Virus record (IMG/VR): IMGVR_UViG_3300031997_000081
Span: 1-20,739 of that record
Source: a virus
Direction: 5' to 3' (one strand)
DNA length: 20,739 nt
This document shows positions 17,105-20,739 of this stretch, piece after piece. Both the position numbers and the translations under genes were made by a program. Every line of letters starts with the position of its first letter. The stretch's first letter is position 1. The notes below the pieces were generated by a model, which saw only the letters and a list, made by a program, of their open reading frames with translations, made no database searches and was not told the DNA's origin.

Positions 17105-17122
17105 CAAGGCCCTTTGATGTAT
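17099..17122 (-). promoter_or_regulatory. Hairpin masking the start codon of gene 16805-17104
   Basis: Minus strand ATACATCAA pairs with TTGATGTAT over nine perfect base pairs around AGGGCC. The ATG is in the 3' arm and part of the Shine-Dalgarno in the loop. The hairpin begins at the base after the upstream TAA, so a terminating ribosome would melt it. Confidence 0.65.
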
Positions 17123-17398
17123 TTATCCTTCATTTGATAGTGTTAATAACTTTAGGTTTATTGCCCGAATTGCGGCTAACGCATCACTCTTATATGCTTC
17201 CCGCTGTCGCACGTCGTTGTCGTCTGTACCTGCCCATAGTTCTTCAAAAATGCGGTCAAGCGGACCTTCCATCTTATGAAGAGTCTCTAAAGGAAGAGCT
17301 ATTTCCTTCGCAGCCGATTCACCCATTCTATTACGGGCAATAGTTTTGGCAATGTATTCTATAAAATTATCATCTGTGGGAATAAAATATGTAGTCAT
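17123..17398 (-). CDS. Unknown helical protein
   Basis: The 91-residue product begins MTTYFIPTDDNFIEYIAKTI. Helices follow (AAKEIALPLETLHKMEGPLD, RIFEELWAGTDDND) and it ends ALAAIRAINLKLLTLSNEG. The ATG overlaps the stop of a small membrane/secreted protein gene (ATGA) and has no Shine-Dalgarno of its own, so it depends on coupling. No family recognised. Confidence 0.62.
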   Translation of the reverse strand: MTTYFIPTDDNFIEYIAKTIARNRMGESAAKEIALPLETLHKMEGPLDRIFEELWAGTDDNDVRQREAYKSDALAAIRAINLKLLTLSNEG

Positions 17399-17535
17399 TT
17401 TTTAGGAGTATGATCGACTAACCATTTAGTGATATTAATCGACACCACTGAAGCATTTCCAACAACAAAGGATGAAACTTCGTTCCAATTGAAAACTACA
17501 TACAGAAAAATAATAGCAAAGATAAACGTTTTCAT
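17395..17535 (-). CDS. Small exported or membrane peptide (46 residues)
   Basis: AAAGGAAAAT precedes the ATG at 17535. The product begins MKTFIFAIIFLYVVFNW, a signal- or membrane-type hydrophobic segment with an N-terminal Lys. A polar part follows (NEVSSFVVGNASVVS) and a basic end (DHTPKK). Its TGA overlaps the next ATG. It resembles small phage proteins that insert in the inner membrane; a role in lysis timing or exclusion cannot be read from sequence. Confidence 0.6.
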   Translation of the reverse strand: MKTFIFAIIFLYVVFNWNEVSSFVVGNASVVSINITKWLVDHTPKK

Positions 17536-17543
17536 ATTTTCCT

Positions 17544-18107
17544 TTAGCAACTACAAGACAAGAATGTACCACGATCATCATCCTCAATCTTTGTTCGTTT
17601 GATAATTTCGTATTTGTCCCAAAATTCATCCGGAATTGAATATCCTTCGAATGTACCGCCTCTAACAAGATAATCACCCGATGATAGATAATCATCAGCA
17701 CCTTGCATGATTTCATCGTATGTAGAATCAATTCCTTCGGCGAAATCAGTGATCCACTTTTCTTCAGCTGGGTTACCTTTTAGCTTCATAAAGGTAGGTT
17801 CCATAGAAGCTAATGCTTCTTCCTTTTCAAATGCAGAATGTGTCCACTCGTGCCTAAGGCTAGTAATGGTATTTGGAAGGAGAAACATGTAAAACATCTC
17901 TCCTTGTTTGACCTTTTTACGAAGGAATGGATCAACAATGCCAATAATCTCAGCATTGGTACCAACGGTATAGGCATCACCCGTAAATCCAATACGGGCA
18001 CCCACATCCAAATCTTCCCCTGCGGTTACGGGAGCCACAGCGATATGAATCGCATCTCTATGTTGTGGTTCGGTGATTAGACTACCGAGTTTTGGAATCT
18101 TATCCAT
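17544..18107 (-). CDS. Conserved phage protein of unknown function, ends in CSC
   Basis: The 187-residue protein contains AIHIAVAPVTAGEDLDVGAR, IGIVDPFLRKKVKQGEMFYM, LLPNTITSLRHEWTHSAF and a C-terminal part with DYLVRGGTFEGYSIPDEFW, ending GTFLSCSC. I associate this arrangement with a family found in phages and some environmental bacteria, without known function. The N-terminal part resembles a small beta-barrel. LRHEWTH looks like a metal site but is not a full HExxH. AGAGAA is a weak ribosome-binding site. Confidence 0.7.
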   Translation of the reverse strand: MDKIPKLGSLITEPQHRDAIHIAVAPVTAGEDLDVGARIGFTGDAYTVGTNAEIIGIVDPFLRKKVKQGEMFYMFLLPNTITSLRHEWTHSAFEKEEALASMEPTFMKLKGNPAEEKWITDFAEGIDSTYDEIMQGADDYLSSGDYLVRGGTFEGYSIPDEFWDKYEIIKRTKIEDDDRGTFLSCSC

Positions 18108-18122
18108 TGTTTTCTCTATATG

Positions 18123-18227
18123 TTAATAATCAGCGCTCTGTATTACGCTTGCAAAGCACGGATTTTCCGCCTTTTTACCGCAAGCAACCAACATTGCCGC
18201 AGTCAGTACACACAGAGCAAGGCGCAT
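18123..18227 (-). CDS. Small lipoprotein (34 residues)
   Basis: ATG at 18227 follows AGGAAATAAC. The product begins MRLALCVLTAAMLVACGKK, a lipoprotein signal with lipobox L-V-A-C (Cys16), leaving an 19-residue mature peptide (CGKKAENPCFASV and a short end). Its small size and lipid anchor are like Rz1-type spanins, which sit on the outer membrane; however, no Rz partner overlaps it and it is not proline-rich. It starts one base after the vWA/metallopeptidase stop, in the same operon. Confidence 0.65.
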   Translation of the reverse strand: MRLALCVLTAAMLVACGKKAENPCFASVIQSADY

Positions 18228-18228
18228 G

Positions 18229-19434
18229 TTATTTCCTATTTTGTGGCGAATGACTATCCGGTTCATACCAGGCAGTCATACCAAACGGTGCCACCAAACG
18301 ATGGGCAGTATCGCCGTGAATCAGGAACAATGTGTCGCAATAGAGTTCATCACCCCAGCTACCACACGGATATCCGTCCGTCATCATAATGAATCGTTCC
18401 GGTTGAATGTCGTTGTCCTTCATGTACTTCCAATTGCACATGAAATCAGTGCCGCCGCCACCCTTGATGTCATATTCGTCAATCTCATCCAGGTTCTCTG
18501 GAGTGAACATCTGTTCATTGTAGACACGGGTGTCAAAGCACCAAACACGAAGTTTGAAATCCATGAATTGCTGCATGATGCCTTTGACTTCACTGAGCAA
18601 ATCGCGCAGCATCTCTTCAGACATGGAGCCAGAGCAGTCAATTGCAACGGCTGCTTCAACACGGACATCTTCCTTAGTGCCGGGCAGATAGATACCACTG
18701 GATTGACTCTTGCGCGAACAACGGCTCCACGTGAAGTCATTGCGAAGCATCGATTGGATCTTCATGTTGAGGATCTCACGCCAATCCATCTGCGGTTCGG
18801 TCAAATCCTTCAACATACGCCTCACACCGAGAGGTGTAGCACCAGCACCTGCTGCCTTAGCAGCCTGCATCACAGCATTGCGAATTTCGTCAGCAAGAAC
18901 ACGACGCTCTTCAGCAGTCATCGGTTCACCCTTGCCATCACCCGGTTCAAGGTGGATGTCAAATTCGGGAAAATTCGCATTCGGGTCCTTAAGCAACAGC
19001 TCATAGACCTCTTCAGCAAACATACCCTTGTATTTGGAATCAAAGCATGCCTGAACACCCGAGGTCTTCGGATCCGGCAGCTTACCAACATTGTGCTCGT
19101 GGAGTTCCCAATTGATAACAAAATCAGCAGCAGCATTCCACATCTTCGGCTTGCGGCTACCACGACGACTCATGTGGTCGTAAACGCAGTGTTCAACTTC
19201 ATGAGCAACCAGGAAGATAGTTTCGGCCTTGGTCAATTTGCCAATGAAATTACGGTTGTAATAGAAATAACGACCATCGGTTGCAGCAGTCGGGCACCAA
19301 CCATCGGGATCATCAGTGGCATCCTTGAGGATGAGACGAGTGGCCAGCGTACCCCAAAACGGTTGCTGAAGCAGCAACGAAATACGTGCGCGGGTAAGTT
19401 GTTCAAGAACCGATTCGTGTGTAGGTTTAGCCAT
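18229..19434 (-). CDS. Metallopeptidase-like/von Willebrand A protein (DUF2201 type)
   Basis: The 401-residue protein joins an N-terminal metallopeptidase-like domain, with HEVEH at residues 78-82 and NAAADFVINWEL after it, to a C-terminal vWA domain. The vWA domain has a complete metal site: D266-C-S-G-S270, T329 in GGGGTDF and D353 in MMTDGYP. This is the DUF2201 layout, whose members are usually encoded with MoxR-type AAA+ ATPases, as here (20014-20739). Such pairs are thought to be chaperone-like machines acting on protein complexes or metal centres; the phage target is unknown. It has a near-consensus promoter with a normal leader. The first HExxH pair of ligands is intact, so activity is possible. 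Confidence 0.9.
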   Translation of the reverse strand: MAKPTHESVLEQLTRARISLLLQQPFWGTLATRLILKDATDDPDGWCPTAATDGRYFYYNRNFIGKLTKAETIFLVAHEVEHCVYDHMSRRGSRKPKMWNAAADFVINWELHEHNVGKLPDPKTSGVQACFDSKYKGMFAEEVYELLLKDPNANFPEFDIHLEPGDGKGEPMTAEERRVLADEIRNAVMQAAKAAGAGATPLGVRRMLKDLTEPQMDWREILNMKIQSMLRNDFTWSRCSRKSQSSGIYLPGTKEDVRVEAAVAIDCSGSMSEEMLRDLLSEVKGIMQQFMDFKLRVWCFDTRVYNEQMFTPENLDEIDEYDIKGGGGTDFMCNWKYMKDNDIQPERFIMMTDGYPCGSWGDELYCDTLFLIHGDTAHRLVAPFGMTAWYEPDSHSPQNRK

Positions 19435-19460
19435 TTGGTAATTCCCGATTAGATGTTGCT

Positions 19461-19489
19461 ATTATAGTAGAGAGTTGCAGATAGGTCAA
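19461..19489 (-). promoter_or_regulatory. Sigma-70 promoter for the vWA/lipoprotein operon
   Basis: TTGACC (19484-19489) and TATAAT (19461-19466) are 17 bases apart. About 26 bases lie between the -10 box and ATG 19434, with GGGAA as a weak Shine-Dalgarno. Confidence 0.85.
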
Positions 19490-19495
19490 TGGAGG

Positions 19496-19528
19496 TATAA
19501 ATAAAAAGGAAGGGGCAAAAGCCCCTCC
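19496..19528 (-). terminator. Intrinsic terminator after the DUF1737 gene
   Basis: Minus strand GGAGGGGC-TTTT-GCCCCTTCC (one bulged T) followed by TTTTTATTTAT. It separates the ATPase/DUF1737 operon from the vWA promoter. Confidence 0.9.
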
Positions 19529-19559
19529 AAATGGTTCCCCAACCGACCTTCTTTATTAT

Positions 19560-19763
19560 TTAGCCCCATGCGCCGCGAGTGTCTTCCTCCGTTTTCTTGA
19601 CTAATGCCTGGGCATACCATTGATTATAATCTATGGTTACCTGGTAATTCATACCACCGTGTAATTCCCATCCCTTTGAAAGGTATGCATCAACGGATTT
19701 AGAGAATGAATCGGAATTCGTTCCACTTACCACAGCATATTCAGTGACGATCATATTTGTCAT
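19560..19763 (-). CDS. DUF1737-family small protein
   Basis: The 67-residue product contains VTEYAVVSGTNSDSFSKSVD, then AYLSKGWELHGGMNY and a final YAQALVKK. EYxVV-G, F...VxxxLxxGWxxxGG and QALVK are the DUF1737 hallmarks. The family is a small alpha/beta domain with no assigned role, common in phages and bacteria. The ATG overlaps the preceding stop (ATGA). Last gene of the ATPase operon, followed by a terminator. Confidence 0.85.
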   Translation of the reverse strand: MTNMIVTEYAVVSGTNSDSFSKSVDAYLSKGWELHGGMNYQVTIDYNQWYAQALVKKTEEDTRGAWG

Positions 19764-20002
19764 TTCAGTGTCCTTATAAACCTAAGAGCATCTTCAATGT
19801 TGCCCTCAAATATCTTCTCCATCATGGAATCTCTGATTTCAAATTTACTTGCGTGCGCTTCAATATCACCATAGGAATTGATTTGTCCAATCCTGCTATG
19901 CCTTGGATGATTGAGGATGCTCTCTAACTTGGACGCGGTTCTGTGGTCGAAGCGTTCCATTTGCTTCGCACCACAGAAGGTCTTTAGTGTGTACCTTGAC
20001 AC
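19760..20002 (-). CDS. Unknown small protein, GTG start
   Basis: The 80-residue product starts at GTG 20002 (MSRYTLKTFCGAKQMERFD) with an ideal GGAGG four bases upstream. It contains SKLESILNHPRHSRIGQINS and an acidic helix MMEKIFEGNIEDALRFIRTL. No family recognised. It lies between the ATPase and DUF1737 genes with tight coupling and may work with either. Confidence 0.65.
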   Translation of the reverse strand: MSRYTLKTFCGAKQMERFDHRTASKLESILNHPRHSRIGQINSYGDIEAHASKFEIRDSMMEKIFEGNIEDALRFIRTLK

Positions 20003-20013
20003 AGAGCCTCCGT

Positions 20014-20739
20014 TTAATCTTCCAGGATGTATTTGCCGAACTTGTCGTGGAAGCCCTTGAAGGTCTTCAGTTGGCGGTGGTTGATAGGCAGAGCATAGTC
20101 GCGCAGCGCAGTCTTCGCACCCAGGACGATCATTTCCGTTTGGAAGTTATCCATCATGTAAGTGAAGAAGTGATCCACGCATTCGTGCCACGTATCCATG
20201 CCAAAACCGTCTTCCTTGGCCTTGGCTTTGCCGACCCACTCTTGCAGAGTGTAGCACATGGAAATCGTCAGCGAATACATCGCGCTCAGATCCTTGACAT
20301 TCAAGTCCTTGACCTTGCCCATCAGCACATCTTCCGACTTCGGCATACGCGCCGCAACCTTACGGTGTGCGCTGAATTCCGTTGCCAAACCTTCGCCAAC
20401 CGTGCCAGCAACCAGCGCGGTATTCATCGATTCCGGCATGTCGTCGCTGATCAGCTGCGACACGAACACCCACGAACGCGGTGTCGCAAACGCCTTGTCA
20501 GACGATTTCGGATCGAAGTTGAACAACTTCTGTTTGTGGTGCGACAAGAAACCAACGACGTCCGGATGAACGCGGTTGTTGATCGCCCACTTCTGCCAGT
20601 CTTCAAAGTTCGCACCCATCTCAATGTGAACCAGACGGTTTGCCAGCGGGCTGGGCATACGGTAAGTCACACCCTTGTCGCTTTCGCGGTTACCAGCGCA
20701 AGCCATTGACACACCCTTCGGGAGGTGATATTCACCAAC
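20014..20739 (-). CDS. MoxR/AAA_5-type ATPase, C-terminal part (5' end outside the window)
   Basis: The frame is open to the window edge, so the Walker A and B region lies beyond it. What is visible begins GEYHLPKGVSMACAGNRESD, the strand ending in the sensor-1 Asn, then MPSPLANRLVHIEM with the expected arginine finger. It continues through a helical lid (DWQKWAINNRVHPDVVGFL, FATPRSWVFVSQLISDD). This is the MoxR/AAA_5 pattern. In-frame GTG and ATG codons near 20712-20706 fall inside the ATPase core and are not starts. With the metallopeptidase/vWA protein it forms a classic MoxR-vWA pair. G+C is clearly higher than in the central part of the window. Confidence 0.85.
   Translation of the reverse strand, partial: VGEYHLPKGVSMACAGNRESDKGVTYRMPSPLANRLVHIEMGANFEDWQKWAINNRVHPDVVGFLSHHKQKLFNFDPKSSDKAFATPRSWVFVSQLISDDMPESMNTALVAGTVGEGLATEFSAHRKVAARMPKSEDVLMGKVKDLNVKDLSAMYSLTISMCYTLQEWVGKAKAKEDGFGMDTWHECVDHFFTYMMDNFQTEMIVLGAKTALRDYALPINHRQLKTFKGFHDKFGKYILED

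Noticed and set aside
18226-19452. A 408-codon plus-strand open frame opposite the metallopeptidase/vWA gene
   Set aside because: The minus-strand frame has clear HEVEH and DxSxS motifs and a promoter. The plus-strand frame is a shadow of its codon pattern, with His- and Thr-rich unnatural composition.
19494-19502. TATAAATA on the plus strand as a late promoter
   Set aside because: No plus-strand gene follows; the sequence is the complement of the U tract of the minus-strand terminator.
19987-20709. A 240-codon plus-strand open frame opposite the ATPase
   Set aside because: It mirrors the minus-strand ATPase, whose sensor and arginine-finger motifs are convincing; the plus frame has no recognisable features or ribosome-binding site.

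Overview
The window looks like part of a large tailed-phage genome, probably a myovirus of a Gram-negative host. The signs are: dense small genes nearly all on the minus strand, stop/start overlaps of the ATGA, GTGA, TAATG and TTGA kinds, three tRNA genes with encoded CCA ends, two HNH endonucleases, very few recognisable proteins, and near-consensus host sigma-70 promoters. Exported proteins (a SleB-type hydrolase, a D-Ala-D-Ala carboxypeptidase and a small lipoprotein) fit an envelope with a periplasm. No virion or replication gene can be named with certainty.

Layout on the minus strand, low to high coordinates. 1-1275: a partial gene, three tandem paralogues with an EDTFRR N-terminus and a GWT C-terminus, a DUF1289 protein and one unknown. 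1290-1376: tRNA-Leu(UAA). 1416-2282: a small protein and a secreted SleB-like hydrolase. 2283-2912: a 630-base stretch without a protein gene that holds five tandem copies of a structured RNA motif. A sixth copy lies at 396-449 and a distant relative at 6538-6640. 2913-5424: small unknown genes, tRNA-CAU and tRNA-Arg(UCU), interrupted by a plus-strand HNH gene whose 3' end runs antisense through a tRNA. 5485-8003: small unknown genes, many with their own promoter. 8088-13385: a secreted protein, then a run of overlapping small genes that seem to be diverged paralogues of one predicted beta-alpha-beta-beta-alpha-beta fold, the carboxypeptidase, and another secreted protein. 13469-14527 (+): a glycosyltransferase-like gene. 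14524-18107: Ala-rich and charged proteins, a second HNH protein and several unknowns. 18123-20739: a lipoprotein, a HEVEH metallopeptidase/von Willebrand A protein, a DUF1737 protein and the end of a MoxR/AAA_5-type ATPase; this part is visibly richer in G+C.

Two patterns stand out. First, the RNA family: a six-base stem varies between copies yet stays paired, and nearly every non-Watson-Crick pair is a G.U on the minus strand, which points to a real minus-strand RNA. Second, five genes (SleB-like, carboxypeptidase and three unknowns) have a sigma-70-like promoter whose -10 box ends only 5 or 6 bases before the start codon, so their mRNAs should be leaderless. Other promoters in the window leave room for a normal Shine-Dalgarno leader.

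All functions are read from sequence motifs by eye. Fold, covariation and homology claims are inference until searched.
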